NCBI GenBank assembly: GCA_002794785.1
Contig: NBBA01000013.1
Location: 682,001 to 746,000, forward strand
Direction: 5' to 3'
DNA from: Coniferiporia sulphurascens
Taxonomy: Eukaryota > Basidiomycota > Agaricomycetes > Hymenochaetales > Hymenochaetaceae
DNA: 64,000 nucleotides
In this document: one piece after another, positions 12,726 through 23,698 of the stretch
Layout: each line of letters starts with the position of its first letter
How positions within the stretch are numbered: position 1 is the stretch's first letter
Notes under the pieces: model-generated
Told to the model about the DNA's origin: nothing
Database searches by the model: none
The model's input: the letters and a program-made list of their open reading frames with translations, nothing else
Made by a program: the position numbers and the translations under genes

Positions 12726-13485
12726 CTGTGGTGCCATGATTATTCAATTCAGAGCGCATATACTCAGCAAAGGCAAAACGCAGTGAATTACGGATCGACT
12801 CGCCTTTTTATTTCGGACTTCTGGCTTGGGATCGTGATCGGGACCGGCTCGGATTTGATGAATCCGCTTATGGAAAGGAGAAACGACATGAAGAGTGAGC
12901 CTTCACAAAGATACACAGGCAGTAACCCACTCGTGCCAACGAAAATAACCGGTATATTCTTCCATATTCGGATTCGCTTCGGGTTCAGGAGTTCAAATTA
13001 ATATTGCGATCTTCAAGATCGGCGTCCTAGGAGTGGATAGTGCAGGACGGATTCGGAGCACCCAGCAGGTGGAAGGGGGCGAGCAAGCCTGAGTACTGAT
13101 GGTGATGGCTCGAAAAGAGATGGGCATGATGAAGATTTTAGTTATATATCAAGAAAAGGTAGATGATGTAACATGGCGAGCAGAAACGATGAGGTACAAA
13201 TGACAAGGTTGTTATTATTATTATTATTAGTTGTTGACACAAGAGGACGCAAGGCGCGGAGACAGCAGGCGAAGGAGAAGCAGAGTAGCGACGACGGCCC
13301 GCCTAATTCCGACGGATTAGCGCTGCCCAAAAAGGAGGGGAAGATCAAACTTTCACGTATTCTCTGATGCCGAGTACGTATCGAGGCATACCGACTCTGG
13401 TTAAAGAGTATACGAAATGTATAGGAAACGTACAATGCACATCTTGAACAGTAGAGGTTTTGTAGCAAAATTGTCGGCGTACAAG
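12726..13485. repeat. Intergenic between HS2 and HS3, with a short TTA microsatellite
   Basis: No gene supported. A pure run of TTA-type triplets lies near 13208-13229. The rest shows no structure I can name. Confidence 0.45.
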
Positions 13486-14817
13486 TCAGTTATTATGGAG
13501 CGCACAAAGAAGAATATGCGCTTCGAAAGGTGTAAGCTTCCCCTGCCCCGCAAGCTCATCGAACCATTTTTTGTTTTCCTCACGCGACATGCTCCGCAGT
13601 ATCTCCATGTCCTCATCGTCCTTAATACCGAGCTCGACGAACGTGGGCAGGAGCCTACTCAAATCGCGTTTCTGCGAGCTGAGGAAGGAAGCAACCTGAG
13701 CCCGAGCCATATTTCCTCCCGCTGTTGCAGACAGTGTAGGACGGCTTGGAGTTGGTTTATCGCCAGCTAAAGACGAGGGTCCTCGGAAATCCACTACAGA
13801 GTGCGTAGCAGAGGGCACCTGGTTGTCTGAGGGTCCTCCATTCATCGCTGGAGTCTGGCCAAGGCGTGACGTCTCGGGCGAGCTTGCGCTTGCTCTATGA
13901 GTTTCCGCAGGTTGAGCGGCACTATTATTCGCGCCCTGGCCCATCTCGTGTCTTTCTTCGCCAGAACCGCGCAAGTTCGGTCCGCCGTGGCTACCCACAG
14001 GCCACGAGGATGCAGATATGTCGGAAGGATAGGCAAACTGCATATCTAAAAGATCACGATGCGCCGTATCCGCCTCTTCTGTCTGCGCAGCCTTGAACAC
14101 ATCATAGAGCGAAGCATTACTCTCTCCGCCTAGTCTCTTCGAGAAATCATGGCTGCTAAGGACCAATAATTGCATCTACAAATATAAACTTACCCTCTTC
14201 TGCACAGCCAAAGCTGTAAGGGGTGTAGGAGGCGTGAAGACGCTCTGTGAGGACCGTAAAGTCTCTTTTTGAGACCCTTTCCTGAAGCTCAGAAAAGTGT
14301 CGTTTTGGAAATAATCCTTAAGGAAGCGTCGCTCCTCCTCATTATAAGGTCTAGTTGATTCTCCCGTTGTCTTTGTAGATGAATGCGAGGGAGCCGATTT
14401 CTACCAGTTGCGGTCAGATAGGGTTATTACTACTGATTAAAGATAGCATATGTCATTACCTTCGCTGCACCTTTGCGAAGGTGTTTTGTCTGGGAATAGC
14501 GCTGGAAATGAATATCAGCAGAAATTAAGGAAAGTGGTTCCAAATGCCTTCAAAGATGTCGTGTGATCCGCCGGGAGGTCATCGTCCAGATAATCTTCAT
14601 CCGAGCCCACGTTGTCTTGGTTCTTATATTCATTATTTACGACGTGTCGAATAACCGGTAAAGAACACTTGTAGATCTCAGCAAGTAGCCCGGCTGGAAT
14701 TCCCATCTGCGCCTGTGCGCGGTTTAGTTTCTTCTTACGCTCGCTTTCAATTACGACGGTGTCTCAGAACTTGAGGACTCGCAGTGCGGAGATTGCAAAT
14801 ATTGCTCACCCTCTCAT
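13486..14817 (-). pseudogene. HS3: HTH plus SAM-like family copy, probably damaged
   Basis: Pieces found: 8-nt first exon 14810-14817 (ATG AGA GG), HTH exon with its upper end at 14743, micro-exon 14460-14489 (TKHLRKGAAK), exon 14194-14400 and C-terminal exon 13486-14136. Two defects are visible. First, the HTH lacks about six residues present in all relatives (RAQ is followed directly by AQMGIPAGLLAEIYK, without RAECR). Second, where the relatives have a GT donor after the HTH exon, this copy reads TTCC; read-through hits a TGA at 14515. A weak GC donor at AAG/GCATTT could still serve, so expression cannot be excluded. The SAM-like end (FLSSQKRDLSRLLPTFVELGIKDDEDM) is well preserved. Confidence 0.6.
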
Positions 14818-15410
14818 GTCGGCTAGGGAGGTGTTGGAATAGACACGCGTAGTCTGCGACAGACCAGTGACGATGTGGAAGTGGAAGAAAGGAATGTCGA
14901 GATTTTAATAAAAACAGCATTCCAGCATGAAGGAGGCATCTCAAAATAGGGGAAAGTGAAACACCTTGCCATATACGGGTTTATTTTATCCCGAAAATTG
15001 AGAACTCCAAGATCGGCATTATGCGATACCGAAGAAGCTTTCTGTAATTGGATGAGAGGCGGGGCCGGCGGATCAGAGCTGAGTGCTGTTATTGTGTAGA
15101 TCATTAATATTGCCGAAGCTAAAAATGTGTTCGGCACCTAACCGCATAGTGCATTACAGGTACTGTAAGTAGGTGTCTTGTATTAAGAAAATCAGTAGCG
15201 GAAGCCCAATGCCTTCCGGCGTTCGTACTACGCCCGAAAATTATTATGGTCATGTAATAGTCGAAGGCATAACAGCGAAAAGTCAAAGGATAGGAAATGC
15301 AAATAAATGTGTGATACGTTTTGCTTTTCAGAATAACAATAGGAAATCACCAATCTAGCGAGATTCGAGAAGGCAAGTTATGCCCTGGAATGTAGACCGT
15401 TCTGCAGATG
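14818..15410. other. Intergenic between HS3 and HS4
   Basis: No gene or repeat seen; presumably HS3 promoter and HS4 3' flank. Confidence 0.4.
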
Positions 15411-16673
15411 TCACCCGTGGAGTGTGCACAGAAGGGCGCGAGCCTCGAGAGACGTAATCTTGCCCTGTTCAACAAGCTTATCGAACCATTTCTCGTGCTC
15501 CTCGCGCGGCATGGTTTTCAGTAATGTGATTCCATCAGCGTCCTTAATTCCAAGCTCGATAAATGTAGTCAGGAGTCTGCTCAAGTCGCGTCCCTGAGAG
15601 TTGAGGAAGGAAAGAATGACTGCGTTCCCACTCGGTGCCGCTGACGTCTTTATTAGAGAACCACGGAGTCGTATGGAAGACAGATTGATAGGCCGGTCGT
15701 CGGTAACAGTTTGCGAGGGTGCAGAAATGGTGCCCCGGTTTGACAAGCCTTGCGGATCTTCGAGCCAAAGGAACGTATCGTCCCGGCGCTGAACAGGAGG
15801 AGGTCGAGAGATAGCCATTCTCCTTCCCAGTTTACGAACGATTATGGTAGAATTCAGAGTGGTTATTTTCGGACGTCGCGCTGAGACAGAACTCTCCACC
15901 TTCATAGCCTTAGAAGGTGTACTGGACTCTGGCACCCCTTCCGTTTCGTCAAATTTCTGAAAGAAAGCGCTTTAAAAAGAGATCAAGCAGCGTCTAAGAG
16001 GATAACGAACTTACTCGTTTTTCCACAGCCACAGCGGAAAGAGGGGTCGGAAGGGTAGTCGAGGCAGAAGTTTTCTTTTGTGCGTCCCTGTCGGCGCTCG
16101 CCAAGGACTTTTTCGAGTTGGCCTGTGACAGTTCTTTCTGACCGGAGGGTGCGACCTTTTTCGCCACTGTGTCTGCGGGAGAGGTAGCAGACTCCTAATG
16201 CCCCGGTCAGATCAATATATTGACGAGATAAAAACGAACATAAGGAAATACCTTTTTTATATCGTTGACATGCACGGGCTTTGACGAAGAGGCATGCTGC
16301 GAGAATGTCAAAAACAGCATCAACGATGACGACACCACGATAGCGCTACTTACGGTGCTTCCCATCATTCCAAGAAGGCCCGGTGTAGTGCTTGGGTTGA
16401 CGTGGTCTTCATCCGAGTCCAGGTTATCTCCAGACTTGGATTTATTGTTGACAATTTTCGCGATGGTCCCCACCGACAAATCATACATTATTGAGAGCGA
16501 AGCCATCGTGGCGCCTTTTCTCGCGTGGGCGCGGCACTCGGCGCGCTGGGAACGAGACAGCTTCTTAGGGCGGCTGAGGTCGTGTTTTTCAGAGCGCGTT
16601 AAAATACGGAGACCGTAAGTTAATGCGAGAATTGACTGGTGTTCCATTTCGATACTCACCCAGGTCCTCCCAT
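15411..16673 (-). pseudogene. HS4: HTH plus SAM-like family copy with an apparent 1-nt deletion
   Basis: Exons 16660-16673 (MGGPG), 16354-16573 (HTH: RPKKLSRSQRAECRAHARKG...IAKIVNN, then DNLDSDEDHV), 16252-16296 (45 nt), 16016-16194 and 15411-15956. All junctions are in phase except the end of the fourth exon. Relatives end with a 12-nt block for VRKR or VQKR, but here the block GTGGAAAACGA has 11 nt. The next exon (KFDETEG...) is therefore thrown out of frame and a stop follows almost at once. The C-terminal module itself (NSQGRDLSRLLTTFIELGIKD...LCTLHG) is intact. This is either a recent frameshift or a sequencing error in an A run; the otherwise open frames favour a young lesion. Confidence 0.6.
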
Positions 16674-17822
16674 CTCAAGTGAGAACGTCCCTAACGCCTT
16701 GCTTGCGTATGCCAACAGACCGACAACGGTGGAGACGCGACCCGAGACGCGACTGAGACGATGGGACGCGTCTAAAAACGGAGACCCTATGTTGTGCTTC
16801 TTTTACTAAAATTTACGTACTAGGTGCGGACATTAAAATGAAAGCACCGTCGGAAACCTCTGCGGAAAGGCCAAATGCCATCAGCCACGAATAAATTTGC
16901 CACTGGCACTTATATAAAGGCCGATTTTACTCTCCTTCATTCTCTGTAAGTTCAAGCCTTGTGATTGGTTAGCTTAAACATAATTAAGTAGTAAGCAGGC
17001 CTCCCAGTGCTAAGTACAAGTTTTGCTGATCTATCCTCTTAGCTGGCAGATAGTTCACACTCCGATATGCACGTTTGTTGTTATTCATTCGCACATATGC
17101 ACCTCACGCTCGATACACCGAGCACTGAGTATACAGATTCAAAAACCGAGACCGACTTGTATGGTCCGAATGCCGATAGGCACACCACCAAGTAATTGGC
17201 CTTTTCAATCTCCATACTGAATCAAGATCTCTTACTCAGTCCATTCCATTGTGATTAGCATATAAAATATCACAATAAGACGACTCCTGCTTAAACATTC
17301 GTTAAGCTCAAGCTGTCCCGCCTATCGCACGAGACAATAAACTAGATAACGAAAACTATGAACATACCGAGAGATATTCGTACAATGCCATAGGATCATC
17401 ACTGGCATCTGGCAGTCCACCTTCGCCTGTCCGAGTCAGTGGTACTTTGCTTGGTCCCATAATCCAAACTTAATATTAACGCCGAAAGCTATCCAGCTAC
17501 GTTATCTTTAAAACAACAAAGTTAAGTATTTATGGCTAGATATTATACGCAATGAGCCCATTAAAATCGTCCGTAATTCCGACTCATTAATTTCGTTTCG
17601 CGAGACTCACAATATTACTGTTCCCGTGGACTGAAGTCCACCATTCCGTTCCCCCATAGGTTAACCATCGACGAGTGTAAGGTAAAGCCATTAATCCGGG
17701 CCCCATGTCTGTGAATATATTGCCGATTGAAAACGACGCTCCCGTTGAGGCCGAGTCAGCCGTTGCCAGACCTTTAAAAAACTGCCCGACATCTAAGCCT
17801 CTGGGCAGATACGCTGACTTCC
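16674..17822. other. Intergenic between HS4 and FB1
   Basis: No gene supported. The last 130 bases (about 17690-17822) resemble the 3' flank of FB3 (about 23560-23698), so the duplicated unit extends past the FB1 stop codon. Confidence 0.4.
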
Positions 17823-19638
17823 TTACTCCATTGGGCTGGATCCAGCAACAGTCCCCCCGCCAGTCTCGTCCTTCTGTTCCTTCAGTTGTAAATTTTCAGA
17901 TTCGGCAGCTTTCCATTTTCCCATGAAGATATTCCCCTCCTCCAAGGCGGTATCTCTCTCCCGAGTGACAGAGTGCATTACCTCTTCTCGGTCAATTCTG
18001 ATTAAACGAGCTAGTTCCTTGATATTCCGATATTCACGTGCCCACGTTCCTTCAAGGCGATCTCGACCATATTCCACCTCCACGCCCTCTTCCGTAATAT
18101 CGTTGAATTCATTCAGATCGGTTGAAACGAAGTCGCACGATGACTTGCAAAGCTTGCTGAGGTACCTTGAGAAAGGATTGACCATTTCGTTGATCGGTGA
18201 GGCACCAAGGTCGAGTACTTCCAAATTTTCAAACACTGACGTCGTGCATGAATCTGAGAGATCCGGAGTCCCAAGTGTGCAATTTACGTAAAGGGATAGA
18301 TGTCGAATTTTCGGACACATCCTGGCGATTTCATGGAGAATAGCGGGGGTAAGGCGAGGCAAATCCAGCATAAATGGATGTCCGTTTAAGCGTAGTTCCA
18401 GTATAAGCGGGAAAGCAGATATAAACTGCACCAGTTCGTCATCTCCAAATATCAAAGGAACAGGCCAATATAGCGTGAATACAGTCAGCTTTGGGAAAGA
18501 AAGAGGAGTGCAGGGCTTCGACGGGAAATAATGACGTCCGTGCGCTGAAATATCGCTGATTGGAGTGGAACTCCAGCGTAGAAAAGAAACTGTATCTATC
18601 TTGAGCGAAAGAAGCGATCCGCAGGAACGCGAGATAGTTTCGAGGAAGGAATGCAGCGTTCCATCTTTCTCGAACGAGCAGGAATACAGATCCAAAGACC
18701 TTAAATTCGGCGTAAAGCTTATGAGTTTGGTGACATCAGAAAGGGGGGCTGTCAACCAAAGTTCCGTTAAAGAAGTGAAGAAACCATGGGGGCTTGATTG
18801 CAAGAAATAAACGCGTTTTAACCTGTATCCATGAGTCTGACTCCAAAAAGTACCCTCTACCTTCGGTAGACGCGACAGAGCTGCTTCGCTCTGGGCTTCC
18901 GAAGCGGTAATTGGAAGGTGAACAATTTCTAGCTCCGGTAGATGGGAGAACATCTCAGCAACCTCCAAATCCAAATACTGCTCAAGCATCGAGAGGTAAT
19001 CAATGCGTTTGAGACGCGATGCCCGCGCTACCACTTGCGTGAAAAATTCCGAGGCCTTACGCTGATTTTCGGTAAGCCTAAAAGACAGCTCCGTGAGACT
19101 GTCGGACATGAATAGCACCGAGATATCAAGAGATACGCTTCGGATGGACCAAACCGCGAGTTTAGTCAACTTTGGAGTAAAACACACTGTTGACCCCCGG
19201 TGAAACAGTTGCGTGACTACTTCTGTGGATGGTTCCGCCAATAGATGATCGTTAATGATAAGCTCTCTGACCCGCTGTGCATATGACAGAAAGCGTTCCC
19301 AATCGCATTCCGTCAATCGTGTTTGGAAGTACAATAAACCATCAAGTTCCTACAGAAATTAAAGGCATTGATAATTCTGTGACAGTACTACATAAGGAGA
19401 GTTGTCGACTGCTACTCACTAGCTTTAGTGGAGACAATATTTCCAGCAACGGGCGGATATCGTGTAGTTCCTTCCACAAATAATCGAGGGCGCAATTCGA
19501 CCAAGTAGAGCAGACGGACGCACACCGCGCCAGAGTTGCCTTTTCCGCAAACTCAAAAATCCATCTCCGAAGCTCTGGAATATCAAGGGCGGAAGCCCTG
19601 GGACGTATAAGAGCTGGTAGGTTATCCGCAGTGCTCAT
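17823..19638 (-). CDS. FB1: F-box protein with degenerate leucine-rich repeats and C-terminal coiled coil
   Basis: Exons 19420-19638 and 17823-19349 join in phase over a 70-nt intron to 581 residues. Residues about 19-60 form an F-box (LDIPELRRWIFEFAEKATLARC, SVCSTWSNCALDYLWKEL). The middle has irregular leucine-rich segments such as FTPNLRSLDLYS, FPKLTVFTL, CPKIRHLSLYV and FENLEVLDLGAS. The end is a charged coiled coil (FMGKWKAAESENLQLKEQKDE). F-box proteins bind Skp1 and bring substrates to SCF ubiquitin ligases; the target here is unknown. Closest relatives in the window are FB3 and FB4. No stop or frameshift is seen, so this copy looks functional. Confidence 0.8.
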
Positions 19639-20294
19639 GAGTCGTCGAAGCAGCTAGTAGAAGAGAATCAGGAGGTCGTAAGCAAGTAGTACGCGGCGTG
19701 TTTGGGCCCAGAACGAATCAGGGTTGTTCTTTCTCACTACACGAAATATTATGTCAGCGTCTATAACTGGCAAGGTATGCAGGTGAGCGATTGACTAAAG
19801 TTTTTAATTCTTCGACTATTGGATTGCGCGTAAGTAACACGAGAACACCGCAGGAACTAACTAACTGAATCTGCCGGAAGCAACGACGTCGACAGGAACG
19901 ATAACGACGCGCTAATGGACGTTATCAGGACGAACCTGAGTGTTGGAATTAGCTTAGTAAGGACAGCTTGAATGCGATTAGTAAGGAGATTAGTAAGGTA
20001 GTTTCCACACCGGGACAGCGCATATAGCTACGAAAAATTTTCATTTGCACCTCAGTCCTATATTCTCTTTCCAGGACTGAGGTGAGTAATTTAGACATCC
20101 TTTATAGTTTTATATCTGACTGGTACATAGTATATTTCCATCAGGTAATTTTTAATAAAGGAGTCCTATATTCTTTTTCCAGGACTGAGTATATTTCCAT
20201 CACTGAGTCCAGGACACAGATGCACCTGAAACTCATCTTGGGAGTGTCAGGCTGAAGAAATCAGGCTAGAATTCAATTATAATATACCGTGATT
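19639..20294. other. FB1 upstream region
   Basis: No gene. A phrase around TTCCAGGACTGAG occurs twice at about 20060-20190. The first bases upstream of FB1 resemble the upstream regions of FB3 and FB4. Confidence 0.4.
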
Positions 20295-20470
20295 GCGGAC
20301 AAAATTACACAGGCCCACTTTCAAGGAGCCCAAGTAAAAAAACGACGCTACAAATTTCTGATTTTCTCTTCTTTTTTCTCCCTGCGCACCAGCTCCCATG
20401 GAAGCGCTTGTGCAACTTGGAAGGACCTTGTGGATGTCCAGACATCGCTCCTGATACGCGTCAGTACCCG
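20295..20470 (-). pseudogene. Fragment of the MTR3 gene (last exon and 3' flank)
   Basis: This stretch matches 50330-50515, the last exon and downstream flank of the MTR3 gene, in the same orientation. Shared features include the segment coding the QERCLDIHKV-like end of MTR3, the run of CTTCTTTTCTCTCCCTGCG and the AGGCCCAAG/AGCCCAAG phrase downstream. The stop codon of the parent has changed (TGA to TGG context) and no start or other exon is present, so it is a non-functional remnant. It probably came in with a segmental duplication joining this cluster to the 50-kb region. Confidence 0.7.
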
Positions 20471-20586
20471 CAGAAGACCCATAGAATCAAGCATATACAA
20501 ACGGCCACAGCATTGTTACGCCTTCTTTTTGCCTAATGTACTGCGCCATATCTGGTTCAGCTAGAATTTAACTTGCTTAACCGTTC

Positions 20587-22364
20587 CTCCATCTGGGTGA
20601 TTTGGCTTCAGCGGCTCTCAGCTTCTCCATGGCAGCATCTCTTTCAAAGCAACACTTTTCTCTTCCAGAGCTGCATCCTTCCCCTGCATAACTAGGCGCT
20701 TTCCCTCATCTCGAGTTTCGAAAAATAAGCGAGCTGCTTCCTTCAAATCACCCCTGTGGTAGCCCCACCTCCCTTCACAAATGGGCACGTCGTCGAGGGG
20801 GGTACGTCCCCCTCTCCGTCAAATAACACCGGAAGTCTCGAGTCGAATCTACACGACGGTCTGCAGAATTTGCTGAGGAGCTGGGAGAGGGGTAAGATAT
20901 TCTTGCCTATAGGGGAATAACCAAGGTCGAGTGTGTCCAGGTTTTCGAATATCGGTACGCGATGCGAGTCCGGAACGGTAAGGTTCGGCTTTGTGCAATC
21001 CACATGAAGGCTTAAGCATTGAAGCCTGGGACATACCCTGGCGATCTCAAGGAGAACGTCCAGGGTGAGTACAGGTTCTTCCGTCGCATCAGGATGGGGG
21101 CTCATATATAATCGCTCTATCGACGACATCCCGGATAAGAAATGCACCAATTTGCTGTCGGTGAAAAAAAGCAGGAATGGACTGAAGAGTGTGAATATAG
21201 TCAGATTTGGTAAAGAAGGGACAGGGGGTGGCGAGGATGAGGATGAAAGGTATTCGGTGCTCTTCAGCGTAGTATCGCCTTTGGGGAACGCTTGTATGTA
21301 GAGTTCTCGCACATTGCAGCAACATTGCGATACGGTTTCGAGAAGAGTATATAGTTCCCGGACACCCTCGAGTGAATAGAACCGGATAGCCAAAGATGTT
21401 AGGTTGGGTGTTAAGCTGATGAACTTTTTGATGACGGGTAATGCAGCCGTCAGCGAGACTGTTTTGAGAGTAGCTAACAAGTCCAGGTTGAGAGTGCGTT
21501 CGAGAGGAACACGTTCTGCATCTTCAGAGGTATGGGGGAGCAAGTATCCCCAGGCTATTCTCTTTAACCGCGGAGGAGCGACAAAGCCCTGATGGTTGGC
21601 GTAAGCAAATTACTACAGGGCAAATATACAGTCTCCAGCTCCAACAGCTCCGGAATTAGCTGAAGGAAAATGTTCAAGTGGTTGACAGAACCAAAGATCT
21701 TTGAGACCCGACGCTCGTGTTGCTATCTCCTCACAGAATTCCTGGACACCAATTGAATAGACGAACGACGAAACAACCAAAGTTTCGAGGCCTTCGTGCA
21801 TGAATAGCAACGAAAACTCAAGTAAATTGATATTTTCAGTGTAGACTCTAAGTGCCGACAGTTTTTGGGTAAGGCAAATTGTTTGCCTCTTCTGATATAT
21901 TTGTGCAATTGCATCATTGGCGAGCATCGGCGTGCCGTCCGTGACATAAAGTGTTCTGATTCGCCGCGCGTATTCGTAAAAACGCCCCCAATCACGATGT
22001 CTCGGTGTTGCCTTGAAGTGCAGCAAACCGTTCGCCTAGATGTGATCGATGCGTCAAGACTATATGACCATTAGAAAAAATGCTCTTAAATAATTTCGAA
22101 TAGTGGAATGAATGTCTCCAGATGCATCCATAAAGCGTCAAGGGCGTTAGTTGACCATGAAGGGCAAACACGAGCACATTGTGCAAGGGACAATTTGTCT
22201 GCGGAGGTGAAAATTTGTTTCCGAACTTCCGAAATACGAAAGATGTTGGGTCTGCAGAGATCGGGGCCAGGACCAAGATGTTCCACGACGTCCATGCTAG
22301 CTGCCAGTGGTGCGAAATCTAGAGGGGGAACAAGAGGAAACAAGAGATGGCTGCCTGAGCACAT
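20587..22364 (-). pseudogene. FB2: decayed F-box/LRR-like gene
   Basis: Related to the other F-box genes but more divergent. The F-box (NIFRISEVRKQIFTSADKL, AQCARVCPSWSTNALDALW) lies at about 22100-22250. The second exon starts ANGLLHFKATPRHRDW near 22030. The frame then breaks at least three times: near 21660, near 21565 (the PRLKRIAWGYLLP segment is in another frame) and near 20750, where the KEAARLFFETRDEGK coiled-coil end is out of frame. The usual GTGAGT donor after the F-box exon is not preserved. Between the breaks it still reads clearly, for example FISLTPNLTSLAIRF and CPRLQCLSLHVDC. Probably an inactive older member. Confidence 0.7.
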
Positions 22365-23698
22365 GGCATTTCGAAGAAGAACCAGAGATGCGAAAGTGGC
22401 CGTGCGGAGTTTTATTATTAGTGTTCCGACACATGCGTGCGCGGAAACGCCCGCTGGCTTTACCTTAATTACTGAAACAGTGTAACTTTGCAGGTAGTAC
22501 ATACCGTGACGGTTAGAATAGAGCAGTCCAAACTGGTTTATCTTAACAGAACAATTTGGGTACGTCAAGTACGCCGTGTGCATTTTCGCGCGAAATCGTA
22601 TCCTAGATTTATTGGCGATATACATGTACCTGTAAGTACCCTTAGTGTAGTACACATCACCGGGTTTCATTTTACTCCGAGTATACTATCCCAATTGATT
22701 CACAGATTGGCGTACCAAGTGTCCTGGCTGCCCCCCTCGTCTCCAGCTCCATTGAAATTTGAAGTATCTTTACAATCTTCTTCTCAGACTGCCCCGGTTT
22801 TGGTCAGAGTACAGTTCTATGTATCACTACTAGTAGTACTAGTACAACAAGTAGCCTGTTGGAATTCAGCAGTTCGCGGCGCGAGCGAATGCACTCCGTA
22901 TCCAAGTATATCGTTTAACCAGTAGATAATTGCGCGAGGGAAACCGAGCGCGCATACAACAGGAAAAATACTACGAAAAATAATTCAAACTCCGACGCCG
23001 TCTCGGCATCGAGCTCGAACTTCAACATAGCCATCCGTCGTTAAAACGTTAATTAGATTGATTCGCCCTACCAAAACAGTGGTCCCGCAAATGATGCGAG
23101 AAATACTATCATCTCTTCCATCAAGACCCATGGCAAGTCTAGTACTATTCTGCATCAAATGGAATCCACCGGACCATCCTTATGTACTACTAGTAGTAGT
23201 ACCTGTCCCTCTGACTCGAGTCCAGCTCTCTCTCTATAGTAACACATCGACAGCACCGCTCCTACTTAGTCCCATAATCCCAAATCTATATCAGTGTTGA
23301 GGGCTGTCTCCCCTCGGTATTTTTTTAAAGACCAAGTTAATAATGACCAGATATGACAGGCTACGAGTCCATTGGTATTGCCCCTAGTAGTCCAATAATC
23401 CAGACTCATATTAACCCCATCCCGCAAAACACACATTTCCACTGGCAACCCGGCGGCCTGTGAATTGCCAATCACTACCAAAATGCAAGGCCCTACGGAC
23501 AATATGTCCGCCATTCCCTTCTGACATAGATTAATCATTGACGGGTGTAAGATAGTAAAGCCATCAACAAGGTCCTGCGCCCGTGAATACATTGTAGATT
23601 GAAAATGACGTCCGTTAGATACCGAGGCCGCCACCCGCTTCGACCGCGTTGCCAGATCCGCAAAAAACTGCCCACATCTAAGCCTCCGGGCAGGTATG
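22365..23698. other. Intergenic between FB2 and FB3
   Basis: No gene supported. Short palindromes built on ACTAGT occur at about 22827-22850 and 23185-23203. The last 130 bases match the 3' flank of FB1. Confidence 0.4.

Noticed and set aside
22488..22925. 145-codon plus-strand open frame upstream of FB2
   Set aside because: No recognisable domain and lies in a divergent flank; likely chance.
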